Of a stretch of 64,000 nucleotides of DNA, positions 23,339-31,469 are shown piece after piece (the first letter of the stretch is position 1; each line of letters opens with the position of its first letter). Source of the stretch: Hydrogenophaga sp. (GTDB lineage: Bacteria > Pseudomonadota > Gammaproteobacteria > Burkholderiales > Burkholderiaceae_C); NCBI GenBank assembly GCA_030682835.1, contig JAUXNG010000005.1:1-64000 (forward strand), written 5' to 3'. The notes under the pieces are model-generated. The model was not told the DNA's origin. It ran no database searches and worked only from the letters and a program-made list of their open reading frames with translations. A program made the translations under genes and the position numbers.

Positions 23339-23360
23339 CGGCTCAACGTGGGTTGAGCCG
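23339..23360 (-). terminator. Terminator-like hairpin in the argD leader
   Basis: Read on the minus strand: a 9-bp perfect stem CGGCTCAAC / GTTGAGCCG with a 4-nt loop, then CTTCTTTTTT. It ends 38 bp before the argD start, so it would attenuate or cap argD-argF transcription. No minus-strand gene ends just upstream that would need a terminator here. Confidence 0.55.
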
Positions 23361-23370
23361 TTGAGAAGCG

Positions 23371-23376
23371 ATTTTA
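23371..23376 (-). promoter_or_regulatory. Possible -10 element for argD
   Basis: TAAAAT on the minus strand, just upstream of the leader hairpin. No well-spaced -35 is clear (TTGCGC lies only 13 bp upstream), so this is weak. Confidence 0.25.
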
Positions 23377-23468
23377 GGGGCAGGCGATGGCGCAACCCTT
23401 GCGCGTTTCGCATCACTGCCATGCTGGCTCAGGCGGCGCCTGCGGCCGGCGCGGCTACGGGTTATCCC

Positions 23469-23496
23469 TTGTCTCAAGTCTTATATAAGATACAAT
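23469..23496 (+). promoter_or_regulatory. Sigma-70-like promoter with embedded palindrome, ahead of DUF3579
   Basis: TTGTCT, a 16-bp spacer, then TACAAT. The spacer contains the perfect 12-bp palindrome TCTTATATAAGA (23479-23490), which touches the -10 box, an ideal place for a repressor. The predicted transcript starts about 80 bp before the DUF3579 gene. The palindrome could also influence the divergent argD. Confidence 0.6.
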
Positions 23497-23581
23497 ACCC
23501 GATGCTGCTTATCGCGAGCGATCCTCGCCTGGGCAGTGGTTTCACGTCCCTCCCAGGGCCCTCCACCCGAAGGCTACCCCG

Positions 23582-23905
23582 ATGGTTTCACCCACCGCCA
23601 AACAAGTGTTCATCCAGGGCGTCACGCGCAGTGGCCGCACCTTTCGCCCCAGCGACTGGGCCGAACGCCTGGCAGGGGTCATGAGCCAGTTCCGCCCTGG
23701 CGGTGCGCAGCCTGGCAGCCACCTGAGTTATTCGCCCTGGTGCGTGCCCAACACCATCAATGGCATCAAATGCGTGGTGGTCCATGTCGACCTGCGCGAG
23801 GAAGAGCCCATGGCATGGGACTTCTGCATGAACTTCGCCAAAGACAACGACCTGCAGGTCGTCGAAGCCTGCCTGTTGTCGGAGTCGCCTCCCCGCTCGA
23901 GCTGA
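23582..23905 (+). CDS. DUF3579 domain-containing protein
   Basis: A 107-residue protein matching the DUF3579 pattern: KQVFIQGVTRSGRTFRPSDWAERLAGVMS, then YSPWCVPNTINGIKCVVV and a C-terminal MAWDFCMNFAKDNDLQVVEAC. DUF3579 genes in betaproteobacteria often sit next to arginine genes (argF and neighbours), as here, but the function is unknown. It is driven by its own promoter at 23469 and is divergent from argD. Confidence 0.85.
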   Translation: MVSPTAKQVFIQGVTRSGRTFRPSDWAERLAGVMSQFRPGGAQPGSHLSYSPWCVPNTINGIKCVVVHVDLREEEPMAWDFCMNFAKDNDLQVVEACLLSESPPRSS

Positions 23906-23949
23906 CAGGCGCCGCAAAGGCACTCGCCGGTCGGCAGGTGTGAGGGGGT

Positions 23950-24537
23950 TCAGGCTTCGGCGTCGGCGCGGTTGCTGCGGGCGCGCAGGCGGCGGTGCCG
24001 CGACCAGCGGGTCTTGAGCACCCACAGTGCGTTGATCAGGAAATAGACGGCGATGCCGCTGATCGTGGCCACGATGGCCAGGCCCAGCGCCAGTGGCTTG
24101 CCCACGGTGCGCAGGTAATCGAACCAGATCCGGATGCGGTCGCGCCAGTCACGCGCCACGTCGGTCGCGGGCTCCACCTTCTCCAGAATGATGACCGCCT
24201 GCCGGTCACTCACCGCGCGTTTGCCCAGCACGAATTCCCCCAGGCGGTAGGCACCGTAGTACACGGGTCCGAAGGTGACGGGATTCGTCACCAGCGTGCT
24301 GGCCACGGCCATCGGCAGGTTGGCCCGCAGCAGCACGGCCACCGAGGCTGAAAACGGAATCTGGGCGACCGGAATCAGCAAGCCGAAAAAGATGCCCAGT
24401 GCCATGCCGAGGGCAATGCCCTTGCGGCTGAAATGCCAGAGACGTGGGTGGTGCAGCACCGGGCCCATCCACTTCAGCCAGCGGCTGTTGTGCAGGGATT
24501 CGCGCGAAGGCAGGAGTTGCTTGAGCTTGGCTTTCAT
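23950..24537 (-). CDS. DUF2062 domain-containing membrane protein
   Basis: A 195-residue inner-membrane protein starting at ATG 24537. The DUF2062 core GIALGMALGIFFGLLIPVAQIPFSASVAVLLRANLPMAVASTLVTNPVTFGPVYYGAYRLG spans about residues 40-100, with a further C-terminal helix (about 150-175). The function is unknown; such genes are often near tRNA or cell-envelope genes. It is convergent with DUF3579 with 44 bp between the stops. Confidence 0.85.
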   Translation of the reverse strand: MKAKLKQLLPSRESLHNSRWLKWMGPVLHHPRLWHFSRKGIALGMALGIFFGLLIPVAQIPFSASVAVLLRANLPMAVASTLVTNPVTFGPVYYGAYRLGEFVLGKRAVSDRQAVIILEKVEPATDVARDWRDRIRIWFDYLRTVGKPLALGLAIVATISGIAVYFLINALWVLKTRWSRHRRLRARSNRADAEA

Positions 24538-24639
24538 CCGTATGCGGCGCGCGGTGGGAGAGGCAGGCGAGAAGTGGGTGCTGCGGATTGTCGCCGAAGC
24601 CATGGAGCCGCCCGGCGCTGCGGCGACAATGCAGTGATC

Positions 24640-25377
24640 ATGATGCAGTTGCAGGACATTCTTTTTTCACAGGGCTTTGGTACCCGCCGTATTTGCTGCG
24701 GGCTGATCCAGCAGGGACTGGTGCAGGTGGGGCCGCAGGCGCTCGTTTGCACCGACCCCACTGAGTTGATCCCGCCCGAGGGTCTGTCGTTCCGGGTTCA
24801 GGGCGAAACATGGCAGTACCACGCGCAGGCCTACCTGATGCTGCACAAGCCGGCGGGCCACGAGTGTTCGCAGAAACCCAGCACCTATCCCAGCATCTAC
24901 ACGCTGCTGCCCGGCCCGCTGCGCAACCGCGGCGGCGGAGCGGCTGCCGGCGTGCAGGCCGTTGGGCGGCTCGACCAGGACACCACGGGGCTGCTGCTGC
25001 TGTCGGACGATGGCAAGTTCATTCACCGCATGACCTCGCCGCGCCACCACGTGCCCAAGGTTTATGAGGTGCAGGTGAAGCACCCGCTGGACGACCGCCA
25101 GGTGGCCCGCCTGCTGGCCGGCGTGGTGCTGGAAGACGACCCGAAGCCGGTGCGCGCTGCCGCCTGCGAAGCCGTGAGCGAGCATCACCTGCGGCTGACG
25201 CTGACGGAAGGCAAGTACCACCAGGTCAAACGCATGGTGGCCGCCGTGAGCAACCGCGTGGAAGGCCTGCACCGCTCGGCCATCGGCTCGATCACCTTGC
25301 CGCCTGATCTGTTGCCGGGCCAGTGGCGCTGGCTGAGCGCCGAAGAGGTGCTGGCGCTGACCCAGAAAACGAAGTAG
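24640..25377 (+). CDS. 16S rRNA pseudouridine synthase (RsuA-like)
   Basis: A 245-residue RluB/RluE/RsuA-family enzyme. The N-terminal S4-type RNA-binding region (MQLQDILFSQGFGTRRICCGLI) is followed by YLMLHKPAGHECS and the catalytic motif AVGRLDQDTTGLLLLSDDG, whose Asp attacks uridine, then YEVQV and the LTEGKYHQVKRM motif typical of RsuA. RsuA modifies U516 of 16S rRNA; assignment within the family is by general resemblance. Start options are ATG 24640 and ATG 24643, with no clear Shine-Dalgarno. Confidence 0.85.
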   Translation: MMQLQDILFSQGFGTRRICCGLIQQGLVQVGPQALVCTDPTELIPPEGLSFRVQGETWQYHAQAYLMLHKPAGHECSQKPSTYPSIYTLLPGPLRNRGGGAAAGVQAVGRLDQDTTGLLLLSDDGKFIHRMTSPRHHVPKVYEVQVKHPLDDRQVARLLAGVVLEDDPKPVRAAACEAVSEHHLRLTLTEGKYHQVKRMVAAVSNRVEGLHRSAIGSITLPPDLLPGQWRWLSAEEVLALTQKTK

Positions 25378-25445
25378 CCGCAGGTCGCTTGAGCCGGCGC
25401 CCCTGCGCTCATGCGCGGATGCGGGAGAGGCCACGCGTGAACGGA

Positions 25446-26177
25446 TCAGAGCAGGTCGCCGCGTCGGCTGTCCAGCGGCATGAGAAACGAGTTCTCGTCC
25501 TGCCATTGCGAACCGAAATCGCTGCGCAAGCCGGCGCTGGTGCTGTTGGGCCAGTTGGACAGCGGGCTGAAGTCGCTGTTGCGCGTGCTGCGCTGGCGCG
25601 TGAGGACGGTGCGCAGGTTGGCCTGCGCCGCGATGATGGAGCGCTCTTCCCGTTCACGCTCGCGCATCGACTGCACCGTTGGCGATTCGCCCAGAAACTC
25701 AGCGCGTATCTCGGCCACCGTGGGCAGGCTGCCGGAGCGCACCACCCAGTAGGGCAGCCCGCACTGGGTGAGCAGGGAGTGCTTCAGCGTGCGGGCGCTG
25801 CGCGGCAGACCGGCGCTGCCCGGCACGTCGACGCAGCCCACCACGCGGCCGTCGGATTTGCAGATGGTGAACGTGCAGTAAACACTGCCCAGCAAACGGT
25901 ACCAGTGCATGCCCTGTTCGCGCTCCCGTGGCAGGGTGAAGCGTGTCACCGGCAGCTTCACCATCACATGGTGGTCGTAGAACGCCCGGGCCAGCCAGTG
26001 CCAGACGCGGGCTTCTTCGCTGTTGGCCAGGCTGCGCGTGTTCAGCGGCCAGTGTTTGGGGATGCGGCGGCGCTCCTGTGCCTGACGTTCGGCCCAGAGG
26101 TGGTGCAGATACGCACCCGCCGCCAGCAATGCGGGCACGAGCACGGCGAGCAGCCATGGGTTGAACGAAAAGGTCAT
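25446..26177 (-). CDS. Membrane-anchored protein with DUF2726-like domain
   Basis: A 243-residue protein starting at ATG 26177 (MTFSFNPWLL). One transmembrane helix (about 6-25) precedes a cytoplasmic domain: RSLANSEEARVWHWLARAFYDHHVMVKLPVTRFTLP, then YCTFTICKSDGRVVGCVDVPG and LKHSLLTQCGLPYWVV. The order resembles DUF2726, a restriction-endonuclease-like fold, but the acidic catalytic residues are not obviously conserved, so activity is doubtful. The C-terminal 70 residues are Arg/Ser-rich and probably disordered. It is convergent with the rsuA-like gene. Confidence 0.5.
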   Translation of the reverse strand: MTFSFNPWLLAVLVPALLAAGAYLHHLWAERQAQERRRIPKHWPLNTRSLANSEEARVWHWLARAFYDHHVMVKLPVTRFTLPREREQGMHWYRLLGSVYCTFTICKSDGRVVGCVDVPGSAGLPRSARTLKHSLLTQCGLPYWVVRSGSLPTVAEIRAEFLGESPTVQSMREREREERSIIAAQANLRTVLTRQRSTRNSDFSPLSNWPNSTSAGLRSDFGSQWQDENSFLMPLDSRRGDLL

Positions 26178-26392
26178 TGGGGGTGCAGCTTGAGTTGTAT
26201 CAAAGTGTATTGACTTGTGGGGACTCTGGCGTGCCGTTGGTAAGTTGCCCAGTCCCCCAGTTGTGAATTCCTTGTGGTTTTTTGCCAACTTGTGAGGGTC
26301 GTGGGGTGACGCTTGGCACGGCCGAGCGGGGCAGCCAGCCCCGTCAGGGCAGTGTTAAGCGTTCCGAACGCCCCTGCGAAGGCAGCCGGGGA

Positions 26393-27211
26393 TCAGCCAA
26401 CCTGCCGCAGGAAAGCGTCAATGGCGGCGGTCAGCGCCTCTGGCTGGTCCCGGTGAGGGCTGTGTCCGCAGTCGGGCAGGGCGCACAGCCGTGCCTGCGG
26501 TACTGACTGCTGAAGGGTGTCGAGCTGCAGCAGCGTCCCGTACTCGTCCCCTTCGCCCTGGATACCCTGCACCGGCGCGGTGATGCGTTCGCATTCGCTC
26601 CGTATGTCGAAGTTCCTGAAGGCCTCGCTCAGCCACACGTCGTTCCACTGCCAGAACGCGTTGTCGACGTCGGCGTGATAACGCGCCAGGCGCTCGCGCA
26701 GACCCGCGCCCCCCGCGGTGTCCAGGTACAGCTGCTGCGCCTGCTTGATGGCGTGCAGTGCCACGTCTTCCACCACCAGATGCGGGGCGATGGCCACGCA
26801 CGCTGTCACCGGGTGCTGGCTGGCGTGCAGCAGGGCGATGGTGGCACCGTCCGAATGGCCGATCAGCACCGGTCGCTCCACGCCCAGCCGCGCCAGCAGG
26901 GCAGGGAGCACGTGGAAGGCCTCCTGGTGCATGTAGTCGGGTTCGTGGCGGCCCACGTGCCAGCTGCCCTGCCACCTGGAGGCGCCCCGCACGTCCGGTA
27001 CCGGATCGGACCGGCCGTAGCCGCGGCGTGAATAGAGCCAGCCTGCCCGCCCGGTCGCGGCGCAGAGTTCGGCAGGCCAGTGGCGCCCGCGCTGCTGCCA
27101 CATCGCCACGCTCCCAAGCCCCTCGTGCAGGAACACCAGTGGCGCGTGAAAGGCGGGCCCCGGGATGTGGGCCACCTCCAGTCGAACGCCTTCGATCTCA
27201 ACGCTGTCCAT
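26393..27211 (-). CDS. Alpha/beta hydrolase
   Basis: A 272-residue hydrolase starting at ATG 27211. Motifs are LVFLHEGLGSVAMW (oxyanion region; HEG replaces HGG/HGF), the nucleophile elbow VLIGHSDGATIALL, and the catalytic histidine in LPDCGHSPHRDQPEAL. The acid is likely in the QGEGDEYG loop. The substrate is unknown; the fold is shared by esterases, C-C hydrolases and epoxide hydrolases. It is divergent from the EI24 gene with a 58-bp gap that must hold both promoters. Confidence 0.82.
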   Translation of the reverse strand: MDSVEIEGVRLEVAHIPGPAFHAPLVFLHEGLGSVAMWQQRGRHWPAELCAATGRAGWLYSRRGYGRSDPVPDVRGASRWQGSWHVGRHEPDYMHQEAFHVLPALLARLGVERPVLIGHSDGATIALLHASQHPVTACVAIAPHLVVEDVALHAIKQAQQLYLDTAGGAGLRERLARYHADVDNAFWQWNDVWLSEAFRNFDIRSECERITAPVQGIQGEGDEYGTLLQLDTLQQSVPQARLCALPDCGHSPHRDQPEALTAAIDAFLRQVG

Positions 27212-27269
27212 GCCGTGTCCTTGCGCCCGCAGCTCGTGTGCCGCTATTGAATCCCTGTATTCTTGCAGC

Positions 27270-28175
27270 ATGAACCTGATGCTGGATTCCTTGTGGCGTG
27301 CGGTGGCGTACTGCATGCACCCGCGGGTGATCGCGCTGTCCTTCCTGCCCCTGGTTGCGATGGTGCTGCTCTCGTTCGGCCTGGGTTACTTCTTCTGGGA
27401 AGGTTCGGTGGCTTCGGTGGCCGCCTGGCTGGAGGAGTACGAACTGGTGCAGGCCTTCCTGGGCTGGCTCGACCGCCTCGGGCTGGGCTCCCTGCGCACG
27501 GTGTTCGCCCCCCTGCTGGTGCTGGTGCTGGCCACGCCACTGATCGTGATGCTGTGCCTGCTGCTGGTGGCCCTGTTCATGACGCCGGCCATGGTGGAAC
27601 TGGTGGGGCAGCGCCGCTACCCGCTGCTGGAACGCCGCCATGGCGGCTCGTGGGTGGTGGGCCTGCTTTGGTCGCTCGGTTCCACCCTGCTGGCGGTGGT
27701 GGCCCTGATGCTGTCCATGCCGCTGTGGCTGATTCCGCCGCTGGTGCTCATTCTTCCCCCCCTGATCTGGGGCTGGCTCACCTACCGCGTGTTCGCTTTC
27801 GATGCGCTGGCCACCCACGCCACCCGGGAGGAACGCCAGCTTATTCTGCGGCGCCACCGCGGCACCCTGCTGCTGATGGGCATTCTCAGCGGTTACCTGG
27901 GTGCCGCACCCACGCTGCTCTGGGCCTCGGGGGCCATGTTCATCGCGCTGGCGCCCCTGCTGGTGCCTGTGGCCATCTGGATCTACACACTGGTGTTTGC
28001 CTTTGCCTCGCTCTGGTTCGCCCACTTCGCGCTCACCGCCCTGCAGCGCCTGCGGGCTACCACGCCGGTGGAGGTGCTCGACGCCGAGCCCGTGCCGCCC
28101 GGCCCCCTTGCGGATTCCGCGGCGGGCCCGCGCCCGCTGCCCCCACCTGAACCCCCCGGTTTTCCCCCCGCATGA
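27270..28175 (+). CDS. EI24 domain-containing membrane protein
   Basis: A 301-residue integral membrane protein with about six hydrophobic helices. The pattern VAYCMHPRVIALSFLPLVAMVLLSFGLGYFFW at the N-terminus and the RVFAFDALATHATREERQLILRRHRG loop are typical of the EI24/CysZ-like family. CysZ is a sulfate channel, but family membership alone does not prove sulfate transport. The C-terminal 25 residues are proline-rich. It overlaps the downstream molybdopterin-binding gene by ATGA (28172-28175). Confidence 0.82.
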   Translation: MNLMLDSLWRAVAYCMHPRVIALSFLPLVAMVLLSFGLGYFFWEGSVASVAAWLEEYELVQAFLGWLDRLGLGSLRTVFAPLLVLVLATPLIVMLCLLLVALFMTPAMVELVGQRRYPLLERRHGGSWVVGLLWSLGSTLLAVVALMLSMPLWLIPPLVLILPPLIWGWLTYRVFAFDALATHATREERQLILRRHRGTLLLMGILSGYLGAAPTLLWASGAMFIALAPLLVPVAIWIYTLVFAFASLWFAHFALTALQRLRATTPVEVLDAEPVPPGPLADSAAGPRPLPPPEPPGFPPA

Positions 28176-29017
28176 GCCATTCTTCCACCCCGTCCGCCGC
28201 CCCCCTTCCGGCCTTTGGCCTCGTCATCATCGGCGACGAAATCCTGTCGGGCAAACGGGCCGACAAGCACATGCCCAAGGTGATCGAGCTGCTCGCCGCC
28301 AGAGGTCTGACGCTGAGCTGGTCGCGCTGTGTGGGCGACGATCGAACACGCATCACCGGCGTGCTGCGCGATGCGTTCGCCAGCGCCGACGTGGTGTTCT
28401 GCTGCGGCGGCATCGGTGCCACGCCCGATGACCACACACGCCAGTGCGCAGCCGCGGCACTGGGGGTGGAACTGGCGTTGCATCCCACGGCCCGGGAGCT
28501 GATCGAACAGCGCATGCGCGACATCGCGGCCGAGCAGGGTCAGACCTTCGACCCCGAGAGACCGGACAACGTGCACCGCTACAACATGGGCGTGTTCCCG
28601 GTGGGCTCGCGCATCATCCCCAACCCCTACAACAGGATTCCGGGCTTCAGCTGCGGCGGGCACGGGGGCGGCAGCGTGCACTTCGTTCCCGGGTTTCCGG
28701 TGATGGCCTGGCCCATGATCGAGTGGGTGCTCGACGAGCTGTACCCACACTGCCACCAGAGTGTCCGTTCGATGGAGCGCTCGGTGGTCGTGATGGGCGC
28801 GATGGAAGCGGCGCTCACGCCGCTGATGGAGCAGATCGAGCGCACCCACGCGGTCAAGGTGTTCAGCCTGCCCAGCGTGGACCACCCCACCTACGGGCGG
28901 CATATCGAACTGGGGGTGAAGGGTGCCGAAGCGGATGTGGCCGCTGCATTTGCCGAGATGCTGGCCGGTCTGCGGCTCAGCGGAGCCCAGCTGGGCCCCG
29001 AACTGGTGCGTTCTTGA
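28172..29017 (+). CDS. Molybdopterin-binding domain protein (CinA N-terminal/MoaB-like)
   Basis: A 281-residue cytoplasmic protein. The MoCF/MoaB-Mog fold is shown by FGLVIIGDEILSGKRADKH and VVFCCGGIGATPDDHTRQ (about residues 15-95). The C-terminal half resembles the middle of CinA-type proteins, with FVPGFPVMAWPMIEW. The CinA nicotinamide-mononucleotide deamidase domain is absent. Proteins of this class are annotated as competence/damage-inducible or molybdopterin-binding; the real reaction is unknown. It is translationally coupled to EI24. Confidence 0.82.
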   Translation: MSHSSTPSAAPLPAFGLVIIGDEILSGKRADKHMPKVIELLAARGLTLSWSRCVGDDRTRITGVLRDAFASADVVFCCGGIGATPDDHTRQCAAAALGVELALHPTARELIEQRMRDIAAEQGQTFDPERPDNVHRYNMGVFPVGSRIIPNPYNRIPGFSCGGHGGGSVHFVPGFPVMAWPMIEWVLDELYPHCHQSVRSMERSVVVMGAMEAALTPLMEQIERTHAVKVFSLPSVDHPTYGRHIELGVKGAEADVAAAFAEMLAGLRLSGAQLGPELVRS

Positions 29018-29019
29018 AG

Positions 29020-29036
29020 TGCACCTGAACGGTGCA
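29020..29036 (+). promoter_or_regulatory. NtrC-binding site upstream of glnA
   Basis: TGCACC-TGAAC-GGTGCA is a perfect match to the NtrC palindrome TGCAC-N7-GTGCA. It lies just after the upstream gene's stop and about 200 bp before the sigma-54 promoter, in the usual enhancer position. Confidence 0.9.
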
Positions 29037-29047
29037 TTCTTACGGTT

Positions 29048-29064
29048 TGCACCAAAACAAGGCG
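29048..29064 (+). promoter_or_regulatory. Second, weaker NtrC half-site
   Basis: TGCACC-AAAAC-AAGGCG has a perfect left half and a degenerate right half. Its centre is 28 bp from that of the strong site, fitting cooperative NtrC binding. Confidence 0.5.
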
Positions 29065-29219
29065 TTTGACGTGGAAGAACCACCCCGCTAAGCCCATCCT
29101 GCACCGCGCAAGCGCTTGCTCTGGTCCGTGACGGTGCGCCGGAGGCGCTGACGGGCTCGGCGATAATCTTTGGAACGAGCGTGGTCCCAGGCGCCTTTCG
29201 CGGTGTCGGTGGCGGGCGG

Positions 29220-29235
29220 TGGCACAAAAGCTGCT
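29220..29235 (+). promoter_or_regulatory. Sigma-54 promoter of glnA
   Basis: TGGCAC-AAAAG-CTGCT places GG and GC exactly 10 bp apart, as RpoN requires. Transcription would start near 29246, about 40 nt before glnA. Confidence 0.85.
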
Positions 29236-29285
29236 TTGCCAGATGGTCGTTTTCATTTCCACTCACCCAGCTACAGGAGTATTTG

Positions 29286-30701
29286 ATGGCCAAGACCGTC
29301 GCAGACGTCATGCAAATGGTGAAAGACAACGAAGTCAAGTTCGTTGACTTCCGTTTCACCGACACCCGGGGCAAGCAGCACCACACCACGGTGCCGGTGT
29401 CGCACTTCGACGAAGACAAGTTCACCTCCGGCCATGCATTCGACGGCTCGTCGATCGCCGGCTGGAAAGGCATCGAAGCGTCGGACATGCAGCTGATCCC
29501 CGACCCGAACACGGCCAACATCGATCCCTTCTTTGAAGAGACCACGATGATCATGACCTGCGACGTGATCGAGCCCGCAGACGGCAAGGCCTACGAGCGC
29601 GACCCGCGTTCCATCGCCAAGCGCGCCGAAGCCTATCTGAAGGCCTCTGGCCTGGGCGACACGGCCTTCTTCGGACCGGAACCCGAATTCTTCATTTTCG
29701 ACGGCGTGCGCTGGAGCACGGAACCCGGCCACAGCTTCTACGAAATTGAAGAGTACGAAGCCCCTTGGAACACCGGCGCCAAGCTCGAAGGCGGCAACCG
29801 CGGCCACCGTCCCACCACCAAGGGCGGTTACTTCCCCGTGCCCCCCGTCGACAGCACGCAGGACATGCGCGCCGAGATGTCGCTGATCCTCGAATCCCTG
29901 GGCATCCCGGTCGAGGTGTTCCACCACGAAGTGGCCGGCGCTGGCCAGAACGAGATCGGCACCCGTTTCTCCACCCTGGTGGAGCGTGCTGACTGGACGA
30001 TCCTGCAGAAGTACGTGGTGCACAACGTGGCGAACGCCTACGGCAAGACCGCCACCTTCATGCCCAAGCCCTACGCTGGCGACAACGGCAGTGGCATGCA
30101 CGTGCACCAGTCGGTCTGGAAAGACGGCAAGAACCTGTTCGCCGGTGACGGCTACGCCGGCCTGTCGGAATTCGCGCTGTACTACATCGGCGGCATCATC
30201 AAGCACGCCCGTGCCCTGAACGCCATCACGAACCCCGGCACCAACAGCTACAAGCGCCTGGTGCCGCATTTCGAAGCCCCGGTGAAGCTGGCTTACTCGG
30301 CCAAGAACCGCTCGGCCTCGATCCGCATCCCGTATGTGGCCAACCCCAAGGGCCGTCGCGTGGAAGCCCGCTTCCCCGATCCGCTGATGAACCCCTACCT
30401 GGGCTTTGCCGCCCTGCTGATGGCGGGTCTGGACGGCGTGGAAAACAAGATCCACCCGGGCGAAGCCGCCACCAAGGACCTGTACCACCTGCCGCCGGAA
30501 GAGGACAAGCTGATCCCCACCGTCTGCGCCAGCCTGGACCAGGCCCTGGAAGCCCTCGACAAGGACCGCGCGTTCCTGACCAAGGGTGGCGTGTTCACCG
30601 AGTCCATGATCGATGCCTACATCGACCTGAAGATGGGCGAAGTGAACCGCGGCCGCGTCGAGGTGTCGCCGGTCGAGTACGACATGTACTTCAGCCTGTG
30701 A
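29286..30701 (+). CDS. glnA: Glutamine synthetase type I
   Basis: A 471-residue GS-I subunit making glutamine from glutamate, ammonia and ATP. The start has CAGGAG 5 nt upstream; the longer frame runs into the promoter. Motifs are [10 protein letters not shown], the metal-binding EPEFFIFD, the [13 protein letters not shown] region, and [12 protein letters not shown], whose tyrosine is the adenylylation site, so GlnE-type control is expected. Upstream NtrC and sigma-54 elements show nitrogen regulation. A strong hairpin follows, yet ntrB and ntrC lie downstream. Confidence 0.97.
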   Translation: MAKTVADVMQMVKDNEVKFVDFRFTDTRGKQHHTTVPVSHFDEDKFTSGHAFDGSSIAGWKGIEASDMQLIPDPNTANIDPFFEETTMIMTCDVIEPADGKAYERDPRSIAKRAEAYLKASGLGDTAFFGPEPEFFIFDGVRWSTEPGHSFYEIEEYEAPWNTGAKLEGGNRGHRPTTKGGYFPVPPVDSTQDMRAEMSLILESLGIPVEVFHHEVAGAGQNEIGTRFSTLVERADWTILQKYVVHNVANAYGKTATFMPKPYAGDNGSGMHVHQSVWKDGKNLFAGDGYAGLSEFALYYIGGIIKHARALNAITNPGTNSYKRLVPHFEAPVKLAYSAKNRSASIRIPYVANPKGRRVEARFPDPLMNPYLGFAALLMAGLDGVENKIHPGEAATKDLYHLPPEEDKLIPTVCASLDQALEALDKDRAFLTKGGVFTESMIDAYIDLKMGEVNRGRVEVSPVEYDMYFSL

Positions 30702-30740
30702 TCGCCAGCCCGGCCATGCGCCGGGTGGTCGACGCTTGAC

Positions 30741-30771
30741 GCAAAAGGGACGGCCAGGCCGTCCCTTTTGC
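30741..30771. terminator. Bidirectional hairpin after glnA
   Basis: A perfect inverted repeat, GCAAAAGGGACGGCC with GGCCGTCCCTTTTGC around a single A, 40 bp after the glnA stop. The T-run lies within the 3' arm. It should reduce read-through from glnA into ntrBC. Confidence 0.85.
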
Positions 30772-30912
30772 ATTGGGCCCCCCAATGCACCCGGCAGGCG
30801 GTTGCCGGGCACTTTCAGGCACCAATTCGGTCATACTCAGATGCGTGCGGCCACCCCTGCCGTGCTGTCCGTTTCGACCCCGTTCGCTGGAGTTGCCTTG
30901 CTTTCTTCTTCG

Positions 30913-31464
30913 ATGCAGACCCCCATGCTCCGATGGCTGGCCCCCGCCGTGGCTGCCCTGATCGCGCTGCCTGCACTGGCGCAGGAGCGCATCTACCGTT
31001 GTGGTAACGAATACACCAACAACGCCGAAGTGGCGCGCAGCCGTGGCTGTACCCTGATGGAGGGCGGCAACATCACCATCGTGCAGGGCACCGTGCCGCA
31101 GCGTGCCACCGAGACGCGCCCAGCGGCGGCTCCCCGCGCGTCGCAACCAACTGCCGGTCCGCGCCCGGCAGGCGAGCGGGTGGATTCGGCCGCACAGCGC
31201 GCGCGCGACAGCGACGCGCGCGCCATCCTCGAGGCCGAAATGCGCCGCGCCGAAGAGCGGCTGGCGCAGGCGCAGAAAGAATACGCCAACGGTGAGCCGG
31301 AAAAGCAGGGCATCGAGTCGCGCAACTACCAGCGCTACCTGGACCGCGTGGCCGAACTCAAGGCCAACTTGGACCGTGCCCAGGGCGACGTGAACAGCCT
31401 GCGCCGCGAGCTGGGGCGCTTCAACAGCAACGCCCCGAGCCCCACGGGTTCTGCCGCAAAATAG
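30913..31464 (+). CDS. Small secreted protein with DUF4124-like start and coiled coil
   Basis: A 183-residue protein starting at ATG 30913 (30925 also possible). The signal peptide WLAPAVAALIALPALAQ ends at a clear cleavage site. The mature N-terminus ERIYRCGNEYTNNAE resembles DUF4124, with a second cysteine in RGCTLM. A Pro/Ala linker then leads to a charged helical region (about 110-170, EMRRAEERLAQAQKEY) likely to form a coiled coil. I see no enzyme motif. It is placed between glnA and ntrB, 6 bp before ntrB, so it is probably co-transcribed with ntrBC. Confidence 0.75.
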   Translation: MQTPMLRWLAPAVAALIALPALAQERIYRCGNEYTNNAEVARSRGCTLMEGGNITIVQGTVPQRATETRPAAAPRASQPTAGPRPAGERVDSAAQRARDSDARAILEAEMRRAEERLAQAQKEYANGEPEKQGIESRNYQRYLDRVAELKANLDRAQGDVNSLRRELGRFNSNAPSPTGSAAK

Positions 31465-31469
31465 GCGGC

